DNA from: an uncultured Oscillospiraceae bacterium
Lineage (GTDB): Bacteria > Bacillota > Clostridia > Oscillospirales > Oscillospiraceae
DNA length: 14,214 nucleotides
Direction of reading: 5' to 3'
NCBI GenBank assembly: GCA_910584285.1
Contig: CAJTYK010000049.1
Coordinates: 1 to 14,214, forward strand
Shown here one piece after another: positions 1-5,484 of the stretch (the stretch's first letter is position 1; each line of letters opens with the position of its first letter). The notes beneath the pieces were generated by a model. The model saw only the letters and a list, made by a program, of their open reading frames with translations, was not told the DNA's origin and ran no database searches. The position numbers and the translations under genes are program-made.

Positions 1-73
1 AGGGGATGCGGAAGTAGGTAAACTGCATCGCCTCGTCGCCGTAAAAATAGCTCGATAATTTCATATCCGGCAT
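1..73 (-). CDS. Replication initiator protein A (RepA_N family), N-terminal fragment cut by the window edge
   Basis: Only the first 24 codons are inside the window. The ATG at 71-73 is preceded on the minus strand by AAAGGAGG and a 9-base spacer. The peptide contains YFYGDEAMQFTYFRIP, which matches the opening of RepA_N-type initiators (tyrosine-rich YxYG, then an acidic residue, QF, and F/YRIP). These proteins start replication of Firmicute plasmids and are also carried in integrative conjugative elements. The domain call rests on this short motif alone, because the winged-helix body and the C-terminal region lie outside the window. A 6-U hairpin stands 25 bases upstream and could attenuate the gene. 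It is probably the edge of a mobile element; a chance match is possible but unlikely given the ribosome binding site. Confidence 0.72.
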   Translation of the reverse strand, partial: MPDMKLSSYFYGDEAMQFTYFRIP

Positions 74-97
74 GGCTGCTGCCTCCTTTTGGGCATG

Positions 98-129
98 AAA
101 AAAGCACGATTGTCAAATCGTGCTTTTTT
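98..129. terminator. Perfect hairpin with A/T tracts, bidirectional terminator or attenuator in front of repA
   Basis: The arms at 98-110 and 117-129 are perfect complements of 13 bases (six A, then GCACGAT) around a 6-base loop. Each strand ends the stem in six T. No plus-strand gene needs termination here, and the minus-strand operon already ends at the terminator at 251-284. On the minus strand this hairpin lies between any upstream promoter and the repA start at 73. It therefore either insulates repA from read-through or attenuates it. Confidence 0.7.
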
Positions 130-250
130 CTGGATGTTCGATTTTGTCACAAAGGTTTGCTTTTTCGGTGACTGCCTAATAATTTTGCGCTTTTTGTCTT
201 GTTCTTTATCAGGCACCACCTGAGGCCCGCTTCCCGTTTTTTCGTGGAGG
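130..250. other. Non-coding, AT-richer spacer with no recognised feature
   Basis: This stretch is visibly richer in A and T than its surroundings. It holds no gene with a ribosome binding site. I could not place a convincing repA promoter or a direct repeat that would mark an attachment site. A reading frame does run through it and through the hairpins on both sides, which argues against coding. Confidence 0.4.
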
Positions 251-284
251 AAAAAAGCGGGAGGCCCGAACCGCCGGGCCTCCC
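251..284 (-). terminator. Rho-independent terminator of the cupin-SDR-cyclase operon
   Basis: The arms 275-284 and 259-268 (CGGGCCTCCC against GGGAGGCCCG) pair perfectly over 10 bases with a 6-base loop. On the minus strand the stem is followed by GC and six T (251-256). It stands about 105 bases beyond the cyclase stop codon. The stretch 224-243 is partly complementary to 250-267, so a second, competing fold is possible. Confidence 0.85.
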
Positions 285-317
285 ACCGAAAGAGAGGGGA
301 ACGCTTATCTAATTCTT

Positions 318-377
318 CATAAAACGGTGAAACCGTTTTATGGGGCCGCGGAACGCGGCCTGACGGCAAAGCCGTCA
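318..377. repeat. Three adjacent perfect hairpins with 3-base loops
   Basis: Hairpin 1 pairs 318-328 with 332-342 (11 bp, loop GAA). Hairpin 2 pairs 344-350 with 354-360 (GGCCGCG, 7 bp, loop GAA). Hairpin 3 pairs 361-367 with 371-377 (TGACGGC, 7 bp, loop AAA). Hairpins 1 and 2 are separated by one base, and 2 and 3 by none. They lie in the 3' untranslated part of the cyclase transcript, between its stop codon and the terminator, where the loops read UUC, UUC and UUU. None has its own T-run. They may be REP-like repeats or a protective 3' end structure. Confidence 0.8.
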
Positions 378-389
378 CAAGAAACAGTA

Positions 390-1403
390 TTACTTATTGC
401 GCTGGAACAGCTTCTGGATGTACTCCAGGCAGCTGTCGCCGTTGCCGTCGGCCTCGCCGTAGCCGGTTCCGCCGTACTTGTAGGTACGGGTGGGCACGCC
501 CTTGACCAGCAGATCCTCGTCGATCTCGGCGCTGCAGCGGGCCATGGAGCCGTCGCCCATGTACCAGCGCAGGGGGAAGCAGTTGAAGCGGAACCACACG
601 CCAGCGGGGATCTTGTCCAGGTCACCGCCCAGGTTCTCCACGCCCACGATGCCGTGGCCCAGCATCTCCTTGTGGCAGGGCTCCCAGGTGCCCCAGACGC
701 CGATGTTCTCCAGCTCGCCGAACTTCTCATCGTAGGCGGCCTGGCCGTGGAGGCGGATATACTCGAACTTGTCGAACTCGGCGTAGGCCTCCTCGCCGAA
801 CAGTTCCTTGTACTCCTCGGTGATGGGCTTGCCGGTGGCGCCCAGCAGGTTCATGCGGGTCATGCCGTTGTTGCCCATGGCGGTGTGCAGGGGGTGATCC
901 AGGGCCTGGCTGTCCATGGCCACGCACTTCACCTTGTTCTTCACGAACCACTTGCCCGCGTCGATGCCGGTGCCGGCGGAGTAGTGGTAGTAGGCCTTGG
1001 AGTCGTCAAACAGCCGGTGCATCCCGGTGTTCAGACAGACGATCTTGCCCTCCAGGTCGGCCTGGTTCACGCCGTACTTCTCGCAGGCGGCGTCCAGGTG
1101 CTTGTCGGTGATGAGGCCCCAGGGCTCGATGTCGATCTTGAGGACGACGGCGGTGCCGGTGTAGGCGTCCACGGGCATCTCGTCGGAGTAGCGGGCGCGG
1201 CGGCCGTCGAACTCGTACTCCATCACGTGGCGGGGGGCGTCGCAGTGGGTGCCGGTGTGCATGGTGCACTTGATGGACTGGGTGAGCACGCCGCCCTTGG
1301 CCATGGAGTGGGCGCCCACGATGTCGGGCTTGTCAAAGTAGGGCCAACGGGGGATCTCCGCGCCAAAGGGGTGGGTGAGATCTACGAAAACAGTCTTGCC
1401 CAT
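390..1403 (-). CDS. Cyclase family metal-dependent hydrolase (kynurenine formamidase / isatin hydrolase superfamily, PF04199-like)
   Basis: This 337-residue protein carries the complete family metal motif HxGTHxDxPxH at residues 49-59 (H49, H53, D55, H59). In this superfamily those residues bind Mn or Zn and open amide or lactam rings (N-formylkynurenine, isatin). Near the C-terminus GIVGVENL and the following WFRFNCFPLRW fit the core fold. It is longer than kynurenine formamidases (about 210 residues), so it belongs to a longer subgroup. No signal peptide is seen, so it is probably cytoplasmic. I chose the ATG at 1401-1403, which follows GGAGGAG by 6 bases; an in-frame TTG at 1418 lies before the binding site and is rejected. 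It is the last gene of the cupin-SDR-cyclase operon. The substrate cannot be read from sequence, but a ring-opening or dehydrating step on a cyclic carbonyl made or used by the SDR is plausible. Confidence 0.88.
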   Translation of the reverse strand: MGKTVFVDLTHPFGAEIPRWPYFDKPDIVGAHSMAKGGVLTQSIKCTMHTGTHCDAPRHVMEYEFDGRRARYSDEMPVDAYTGTAVVLKIDIEPWGLITDKHLDAACEKYGVNQADLEGKIVCLNTGMHRLFDDSKAYYHYSAGTGIDAGKWFVKNKVKCVAMDSQALDHPLHTAMGNNGMTRMNLLGATGKPITEEYKELFGEEAYAEFDKFEYIRLHGQAAYDEKFGELENIGVWGTWEPCHKEMLGHGIVGVENLGGDLDKIPAGVWFRFNCFPLRWYMGDGSMARCSAEIDEDLLVKGVPTRTYKYGGTGYGEADGNGDSCLEYIQKLFQRNK

Positions 1404-1446
1404 GATAATCTCCTCCAAATCATAGTATTGTAATGGTTTGCGTCAT

Positions 1447-1469
1447 CCACCCGCCCTGTGGGCGGGTGG
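1447..1469. repeat. Intercistronic perfect hairpin between SDR and cyclase genes
   Basis: CCACCCGCCC at 1447-1456 pairs perfectly with 1460-1469 around a TGT loop. It fills much of the 77-base gap between the SDR stop and the cyclase start. No T-run follows it on the minus strand, so it is unlikely to terminate. It could set the relative stability of the two halves of the message. Confidence 0.7.
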
Positions 1470-1480
1470 CGCGGTGGTTT

Positions 1481-2275
1481 TTAGCAGGTCAGGTAGCCGC
1501 CGGAGCAGTCGCAGTTGGCGCCGGTGATGTAGTTGGACGCATCAGAGGACAGGAACAGGGCGTAGCCGGCGAAGTCGGCGGGCTCGGCCAGACGGCCGAT
1601 GGGCTCCCGCTTCAGGAAGTTCTGGTACACAGCGGACTCGGGGTCGAACATCCACTCGGTGAGCTCGGAGCGGAACACGGTGGGGCACAGGGAGTTGACG
1701 TTGATGTGGTGCTGGGCGGACAGCTCGCAGGCCATGCTGCTGACCATCAGGTCGGCGCCGCCCTTGGAGGTGCAGTAGCCGGTGTAGCCCGCCATGCCCC
1801 GCTTGGAGCGCTGGCTGGTGACCACCACGATCTTGCCGCCCTTGCCCTGGGCCACCATCTGCTGGGCCACGTACTTGAGCACGATGTAGACGCTCTTGCA
1901 GTCGGCGTCCATGATGTACTGCCACTCCTCCACGGACTGCTCCAGGATGGGCTTGGGCTTGTTGAAGCCGTGGCACACGGCCAGGATGTTCACCTCGCCG
2001 TACTTGTCCACGGTGGCCTTCACCAGGGCCTGCACGTCGTCCTCCTTGGCAGGGTCGGCCACGCAGTAGGCGCAGTCGATGCCCTCGGCCTTGAACTCGG
2101 TCTCCAGATCCTTCAGCTTGCCCTCGCTGCGGCCGGTCATCATGACCTTGGCGCCGGCGTAGCCGTAGGCCTTGGCCAGCACCTTGCCCAAGGCGCCCGT
2201 GGCGCCGGTGACCATGGCCACCTTGCCCTCCACGGAGAACATATTGTTGACAAAGCTTTTTTCAATAGGAACCAT
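1481..2275 (-). CDS. SDR family oxidoreductase (classical short-chain dehydrogenase) with an altered active-site tetrad
   Basis: This is a 264-residue, one-domain Rossmann oxidoreductase. The nucleotide motif TGATGALG lies at residues 23-30. The catalytic Ser154, Tyr167 and Lys171 are present (YCTSK at 167-171). The C-terminal SDASNYITGANCDCSGGY fits the usual tail of classical SDRs. Arg49, after the second strand, hints at NADP(H), but this is only an inference. Two conserved positions differ: the usual NNAG is CHGF (101-104), and the Asn of the tetrad seems to be Asp125. The start ATG at 2273-2275 follows AGGAGGT. It is the middle gene of the operon, 56 bases after the cupin stop and 77 before the cyclase start. 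A role as alcohol or ketone dehydrogenase on the operon's unknown substrate is inferred. Sugar-acid dehydrogenases of the gluconate 5-dehydrogenase type are the nearest alternative. Confidence 0.88.
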   Translation of the reverse strand: MVPIEKSFVNNMFSVEGKVAMVTGATGALGKVLAKAYGYAGAKVMMTGRSEGKLKDLETEFKAEGIDCAYCVADPAKEDDVQALVKATVDKYGEVNILAVCHGFNKPKPILEQSVEEWQYIMDADCKSVYIVLKYVAQQMVAQGKGGKIVVVTSQRSKRGMAGYTGYCTSKGGADLMVSSMACELSAQHHINVNSLCPTVFRSELTEWMFDPESAVYQNFLKREPIGRLAEPADFAGYALFLSSDASNYITGANCDCSGGYLTC

Positions 2276-2331
2276 GATAATTACCTCCTGAAATAGTATC
2301 CTGAATATGGGCTGGGCTCACTGGCGTTGGC

Positions 2332-2712
2332 TTACTTCTGGGGAGGCTGGAGGACGACCAGCATCTGGCAGACCTCGGTGCCGGTGTTCCGCACGGACTT
2401 GTTCACGCCGCCCACGCAGTGGAAGCTGTCGCCCGCGTGGAGGACAGTTTCGCCGTCATCGGTCTTGAGGGTCATCTCGCCGGTCAGGATGTAGTAGATA
2501 GACTCCATGGGATTGGAGGTGAACTCGGTGCTGCCGCCGGGAACAAAATAGGTGATCCCCATGATGATCTTGCCGCCCTCGATATCGTTGGGGCCGGCGC
2601 CGTCGATGTCGTGCAGCCGGGTGGGGACGCACTCATAGTGACCAGCGGCGGAATAGGCGTAAATCGTGCTGCCCTCTACACCACGGGCCCGCTGAATCCT
2701 GTACTTCGCCAT
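2332..2712 (-). CDS. Small cupin-domain protein lacking the canonical metal histidines
   Basis: This is a 126-residue single-domain cupin. Motif 1 is read around PGGSTEFTSNPMESIYYILTG (58-78) and motif 2 around GDSFHCVGGVNKSVRNTG (94-111), with the usual spacing. The two His of the HxH pair in motif 1 are replaced (Thr65, Asn67), and the His of motif 2 is Lys105; only Glu70 remains of the four ligands. Simple metal catalysis therefore looks unlikely. It may be a sugar- or ligand-binding cupin, a cofactor-free isomerase, or a stabilising partner. It starts at the ATG at 2710-2712 after AAGGAGG and is the first gene of the operon. The promoter lies 64 bases upstream of it. No membrane segment or signal peptide is seen. 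Confidence 0.85.
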   Translation of the reverse strand: MAKYRIQRARGVEGSTIYAYSAAGHYECVPTRLHDIDGAGPNDIEGGKIIMGITYFVPGGSTEFTSNPMESIYYILTGEMTLKTDDGETVLHAGDSFHCVGGVNKSVRNTGTEVCQMLVVLQPPQK

Positions 2713-2775
2713 AAATGAATTCCTCCTTAAAAAATTTTCTTCATCCCTGGGGATGGTTCCGCTTATTACGATTAA

Positions 2776-2804
2776 ATTATAAAATAAGGTGCCTGTCCGC
2801 GCAA
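2776..2804 (-). promoter_or_regulatory. Sigma-A type promoter of the cupin-SDR-cyclase operon
   Basis: Read on the minus strand: TTGCGC (2804-2799), a 17-base spacer, then a perfect TATAAT (2781-2776). Transcription would start near 2769 and give a leader of about 57 bases to the cupin ATG. Confidence 0.8.
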
Positions 2805-2826
2805 TGCATACTTTTTCCCCACCTGA

Positions 2827-2858
2827 TTACCATTTGGTAAGCACTTACCGTCCGGTAT
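2827..2858. promoter_or_regulatory. Two tandem TTACC/GGTAA dyads, candidate HxlR operators
   Basis: Site 1 is TTACCATTTGGTAA (2827-2840), a perfect dyad of 6-base arms. Site 2 is TTACCGTCCGGTAT (2845-2858), with one mismatch at the end. Their centres are 18 bp apart, so they lie on nearly the same side of the helix. They sit about 23 bp upstream of the -35 box of the minus operon and 108 bp before the -35 box of the divergent regulator. TTAC...GTAA inverted repeats are known targets of HxlR relatives such as Bacillus CatR. The location upstream of -35 fits activation better than blocking. Confidence 0.65.
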
Positions 2859-2965
2859 CTGGGAAGGTGCACAAATCCGTCCGGAGTGGTTTGAACAGAA
2901 TGCAAAAAAAGAACGGGGAAGGTGAAAAATTTCCCGTGATTTTCACTGAAAAAGACGGGCAAAAT

Positions 2966-2995
2966 TTGTACTGTTCAACAAGGGGAAAATATGCT
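2966..2995 (+). promoter_or_regulatory. Promoter of the HxlR-family regulator
   Basis: TTGTAC (2966-2971), an 18-base spacer and TATGCT (2990-2995) give a start near 3002 and a leader of about 70 bases. An 8-base inverted repeat, TTGAACAG at 2891-2898 and CTGTTCAA at 2971-2978, has one half against the -35 box and could be a second regulatory site. Confidence 0.6.
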
Positions 2996-3072
2996 AAACT
3001 ACAGACAAAGCCAAAGCCCACATTGGCGGCCGGAGACGCCGGCGGGGCCCAACGCGCAGGAGGCGATTGCCC

Positions 3073-3540
3073 ATGGCCAGAAAGATCTTTGACGAGCCCA
3101 CAAACCCTTACCACTACACCCTGCACTGCATTGGCGGAAAGTGGAAAATGACCATCCTCCACGAGATCCACACCTACGGCAAGATCCACTTCAACGAGAC
3201 GCTGAAGGTGCTGCCCGTGTCGGAAAAGGTGCTCAGCCAGCAGCTCAAGGAGCTCCTTGACGACGGGCTGATCCGCCGGGTGGTGCACGAGGATCAGTTC
3301 CCGCCCGCCATCGACTACGAGCTGACGGTGGAGGGGGCGCGGCTGATCCCCGCCCTGGACATCCTCTATATCTGGAGCATCCGGCAGATGGACGCCCGAC
3401 AGGTGCCCATCGACGCGGACGCCTTCGTAGTGCACCAGTCGGAGAAGTACGTGGATGCCCTGCGGGACATCATGGAGGCCAATGACTTCTGGCCGGACGC
3501 CGAGGGCCGGCGGCGGTGCGGCCGACCCAAACGGACATAA
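3073..3540 (+). CDS. HxlR-family winged-helix transcriptional regulator
   Basis: This 155-residue protein has the HxlR pattern: TLHCIGGKWKMTIL at 16-29, then helix-turn-helix residues with KVLSQQLKELLDDGLI (52-67), the wing around PPAIDYELTVEG, and a C-terminal dimer helix with DILYIWSIRQM. Family members bind as dimers to short inverted repeats and often sense electrophiles, quinones or aldehydes. The Cys-Pro usually found before the TL..IGGKW motif is Asn11-Pro12 here; Cys19 and Cys149 are the only cysteines. The start ATG at 3073 follows AGGAGG with 9 bases between; a TTG at 3067 is rejected because it is too close. It is divergent from the cupin operon across 360 bases holding both promoters and the TTACC dyads, so it most likely controls that operon and perhaps itself. 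Confidence 0.9.
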   Translation: MARKIFDEPTNPYHYTLHCIGGKWKMTILHEIHTYGKIHFNETLKVLPVSEKVLSQQLKELLDDGLIRRVVHEDQFPPAIDYELTVEGARLIPALDILYIWSIRQMDARQVPIDADAFVVHQSEKYVDALRDIMEANDFWPDAEGRRRCGRPKRT

Positions 3541-3546
3541 GCAGAG

Positions 3547-3590
3547 AAAGCCCCGGCGGGAGCAGCTTCGCTCCCGCCGGGGCTTTTCCT
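3547..3590 (+). terminator. Rho-independent terminator after the HxlR gene
   Basis: A perfect 17-bp stem pairs 3547-3563 with 3570-3586 around the loop AGCTTC. It is very GC-rich and is followed by TTTT and CC. It starts 6 bases after the stop codon. Confidence 0.88.
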
Positions 3591-3632
3591 GTGGGCTTGG
3601 CTGTCACGGGCCGGAGCAGAACAGGTCCACGG

Positions 3633-3671
3633 TAAAGTGCCCTCCCCGCCGCAGGCGGGGAGGGCACTTTA
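3633..3671. terminator. 18-bp perfect hairpin ending the purine permease transcript
   Basis: The arms 3633-3650 and 3654-3671 are perfect complements around a GCA loop. The stem starts 14 bases beyond the permease stop codon on the minus strand. The A/T tract is short (TTTA), so termination is probable but not certain. The same 18-3-18 layout recurs at 6173-6211. Confidence 0.7.
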
Positions 3672-3685
3672 AAGGGTGCCTTTTG

Positions 3686-5134
3686 TCACACAATGAGGAA
3701 GAACTTGATCAGGAACAGAGCGGAGATGACGTAGGTCAGCACGGACACGTCCTTGGCCTTACCGGAGAACACCTTGATCACGGTGTAGGAGATGAGGCCC
3801 AGGCCGATGGCGTGGCCGATGGAGCTGGAGATGGGCATGGCGATGAGCATCAGGGCCACGGGCACCATCTGATCCATATCGTCGAACTTCACGTTCTTCA
3901 GGCCCTGGAGCATCAGCACGCCCACGTAGATCAGGGCGGCGGAGGTGGCGGGGGCGGGGATGATGGCCGCGATGGGGGCGATGAAGATGCAGGCCAGGAA
4001 CAGCACGCCGCAGGTCAGGGCGGTGAGCCCGGTGCGGCCGCCGGCCTCCACGCCGGAGGCGGACTCCACGAAGGTGGTGACGGTGGAGGTGCCGGTGCAG
4101 GCGCCGGCCACGGTGCCGATGGCGTCGGACAGCAGGGCCTCCCTCATGTTGGGCATATTGCCGTCCTTATCCACCATGCCGGCCCGGGAGGCGGTGCCCA
4201 CCAGGGTGCCGATGGTGTCGAACATATCGATCATGCAGAAGGTGATCACCAGGGTGACTACGGTGAACCAGCCCAGCTTGAACAAGGTGGCAAAGTCAAA
4301 CTTAAAGAGCGTGGTCTGGGCCATATCACCGAAGGGGGGCAGCCAGTTGGCGGTGGCCAGGGACTCGAAGGGATTGGTGGACAGGAACGCGAAGGAGCCG
4401 ATCCAGTAGATGACGGAGGCGGCCAGCATCCCGATGAGCACCGCGCCCTTGATACCCTTCTTGGCCAGCAGCACAATCACGAACAGGCCGATGAAGGTGG
4501 TGACCACCTGGAGCACCATCTGGGGATAGCCGGAGCCCATGGTGGACTGAGCGGAGCTGGCGGTCAGGGCGCCGAAGAAGTCCCGCATGACGAAGAACGG
4601 GCCGCCGGTTTCGGAATACACGCCGGCGTTGGAGCCGAAGCCGATGTTCATGAGCATCAGGCCGATGGCGGGGGCGATGCCCAGGCGCACCCCCAGGGGG
4701 ATGGCGTCCACGATCTTCTCCCGGATGTTAAAGATGGACAGCACGATGAACACGATGCCCTCAATGAGAATGATGCACATTCCGGCCTGAAGTCCGGCCA
4801 GGTAGGAGCAGCCGGCGGCGCCGGCGATCTGGGCGATGACGATGGCGAAGAACGAATTCAGACCCATGCCAGGGGCCAGACAGAAGGGCTTGTTAGCCAG
4901 GAAGGCCATGCAGAACATGGCGATGGCGGAGGCCAGACAGGTGGCCAGGAACACGCCGTTCCACGCGGCGGTGCCGTCCGGGCCAAAGCCGCCGGCGGCG
5001 CCCTGGCCGAAGCCGACGATCAGGTTGGGGTTCAGGGCGATGATATAGGCCATCGTCATGAACGTGGTGAGGCCGGCCACAATTTCCGTGCGTACGGTTG
5101 TGCCGTTCTCCTTGAGCTTAAAAATTTTCTCCAT
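3686..5134 (-). CDS. NCS2 family purine permease (AzgA/PbuG type, guanine/hypoxanthine/adenine)
   Basis: This 482-residue integral membrane protein has the many hydrophobic segments expected for the 12-14 helix NCS2 fold. The N-terminus TEIVAGLTTFMTMAYIIALN is typical of the AzgA/PbuG subgroup, as are LAPGMGLNSFFA in the third helix region and TSTVTTFVESASGVEAGGRTG in the middle. It imports purine bases by proton symport. I chose the ATG at 5132-5134, 7 bases after a GAGGGAG ribosome binding site; the frame stays open upstream to 5353, but that extension runs through the riboswitch and terminator and is not coding. The leader carries a purine aptamer, so purine excess should switch it off. 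It is divergent from a phosphoribosyltransferase gene that would trap imported bases. Exact base preference cannot be read from the sequence. Confidence 0.93.
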   Translation of the reverse strand: MEKIFKLKENGTTVRTEIVAGLTTFMTMAYIIALNPNLIVGFGQGAAGGFGPDGTAAWNGVFLATCLASAIAMFCMAFLANKPFCLAPGMGLNSFFAIVIAQIAGAAGCSYLAGLQAGMCIILIEGIVFIVLSIFNIREKIVDAIPLGVRLGIAPAIGLMLMNIGFGSNAGVYSETGGPFFVMRDFFGALTASSAQSTMGSGYPQMVLQVVTTFIGLFVIVLLAKKGIKGAVLIGMLAASVIYWIGSFAFLSTNPFESLATANWLPPFGDMAQTTLFKFDFATLFKLGWFTVVTLVITFCMIDMFDTIGTLVGTASRAGMVDKDGNMPNMREALLSDAIGTVAGACTGTSTVTTFVESASGVEAGGRTGLTALTCGVLFLACIFIAPIAAIIPAPATSAALIYVGVLMLQGLKNVKFDDMDQMVPVALMLIAMPISSSIGHAIGLGLISYTVIKVFSGKAKDVSVLTYVISALFLIKFFLIV

Positions 5135-5177
5135 GAAAAAACTCCCTCTCCAGAATTTCCTTCGGGCAAACCGGATC

Positions 5178-5224
5178 GGGAAAAACAAAATCAGCCCGGA
5201 AAGCGCGTGGACTTCCTTCCGGAC
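5178..5224 (-). terminator. Riboswitch-controlled intrinsic terminator upstream of the purine permease
   Basis: On the minus strand GTCCGGAAGG (5224-5215) pairs with CTTTCCGGGC (5203-5194), a 10-bp stem with two G-U pairs and an 11-base loop. TGA and TTTTGTTTTT (5190-5181) follow. It lies between the purine aptamer and the gene, the normal position of an off-switch. The 5' arm CCGGAAGG could instead pair with CCTTCGG of aptamer stem P1 (one bulge), which would be an antiterminator; that alternative fold is an inference. Confidence 0.8.
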
Positions 5225-5234
5225 CTGTTCTGTT

Positions 5235-5302
5235 TTCGGTAGCTGCCTGAAATCGGTCAGGCCGTAGAGACTCGGAACCCATCCCGTTCCGATTATACCG
5301 AA
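5235..5302 (-). ncRNA. Purine riboswitch aptamer (guanine type), 68 nt
   Basis: Read on the minus strand from 5302: P1 TTCGGTA pairs perfectly with TACCGAA. J1/2 is TAATC. P2 is GGAAC/GTTCC with the 7-base loop GGGATGG. J2/3 is GAGTCTCTAC. P3 is GCCTGA/TCAGGC with loop CCGATT. J3/1 is AGC. The size, order and junctions match the Bacillus xpt aptamer. The loop-loop GG/CC contacts are kept, and so are pocket residues equal to U22, U47, U51 and C74, so guanine or hypoxanthine is the likely ligand. Differences from xpt are J3/1 reading AGC in place of GAC, C in place of U48, and a short L3. The terminator at 5178-5224 and the permease gene follow. Confidence 0.87.
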
Positions 5303-5323
5303 GGATATTGAGTTGACATGATT

Positions 5324-5352
5324 ATCATAGCACACAGCCCGACAGATTTCCA
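5324..5352 (-). promoter_or_regulatory. Extended -10 promoter of the riboswitch-permease transcript
   Basis: On the minus strand TGGAAA (5352-5347), 17 bases, then TATGAT (5329-5324) preceded by TGC, an extended -10. The start would be near 5317, about 15 bases before the aptamer. Confidence 0.6.
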
Positions 5353-5387
5353 CAGTTTTTTTCTTTTCCCCAAAACTTCATTACATT

Positions 5388-5416
5388 TTGACAAGAAGGG
5401 ACAGGGGGAGTATAAT
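5388..5416 (+). promoter_or_regulatory. Consensus sigma-A promoter of the phosphoribosyltransferase gene
   Basis: A perfect TTGACA (5388-5393), 17 bases and a perfect TATAAT (5411-5416). The start would be near 5423. The leader of about 60 bases has a GC-rich stem (GGGCGG with CCGCCC) but no recognised aptamer. Its -35 box lies 35 bases from that of the divergent permease promoter. Confidence 0.88.
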
Positions 5417-5484
5417 ATCTGTCGTACAAATCACAACGGGCGGAGGGGGAGCACCCGGCCCGCCCCAACTGGGAGTTGACTGAA

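Noticed and set aside
61..378. Minus-strand 105-codon frame in the left gap
   Set aside because: It reads through two terminators and the hairpin array, has no ribosome binding site and overlaps the repA leader.
327..1433. Plus-strand frame of 368 codons opposite the cyclase gene
   Set aside because: Composition is Val/Gly/Ala/His repeats, it starts within the hairpin array, and the opposite strand has a complete catalytic motif.
2891..2978. TTGAACAG/CTGTTCAA inverted repeat as an operator or element end
   Set aside because: The arms are only 8 bases and 72 bases apart; kept as a note on the regulator promoter but too weak to call separately.
3455..5242. Plus-strand open frame of 595 codons opposite the purine permease
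   Set aside because: Low-complexity Gly/His/Asp/Gln composition, starts inside the HxlR gene and runs through two terminators; it is a shadow of the permease.
5135..5353. 73-codon N-terminal extension of the purine permease
   Set aside because: It crosses the riboswitch and its terminator, and the well-spaced ribosome binding site lies before the ATG at 5134.
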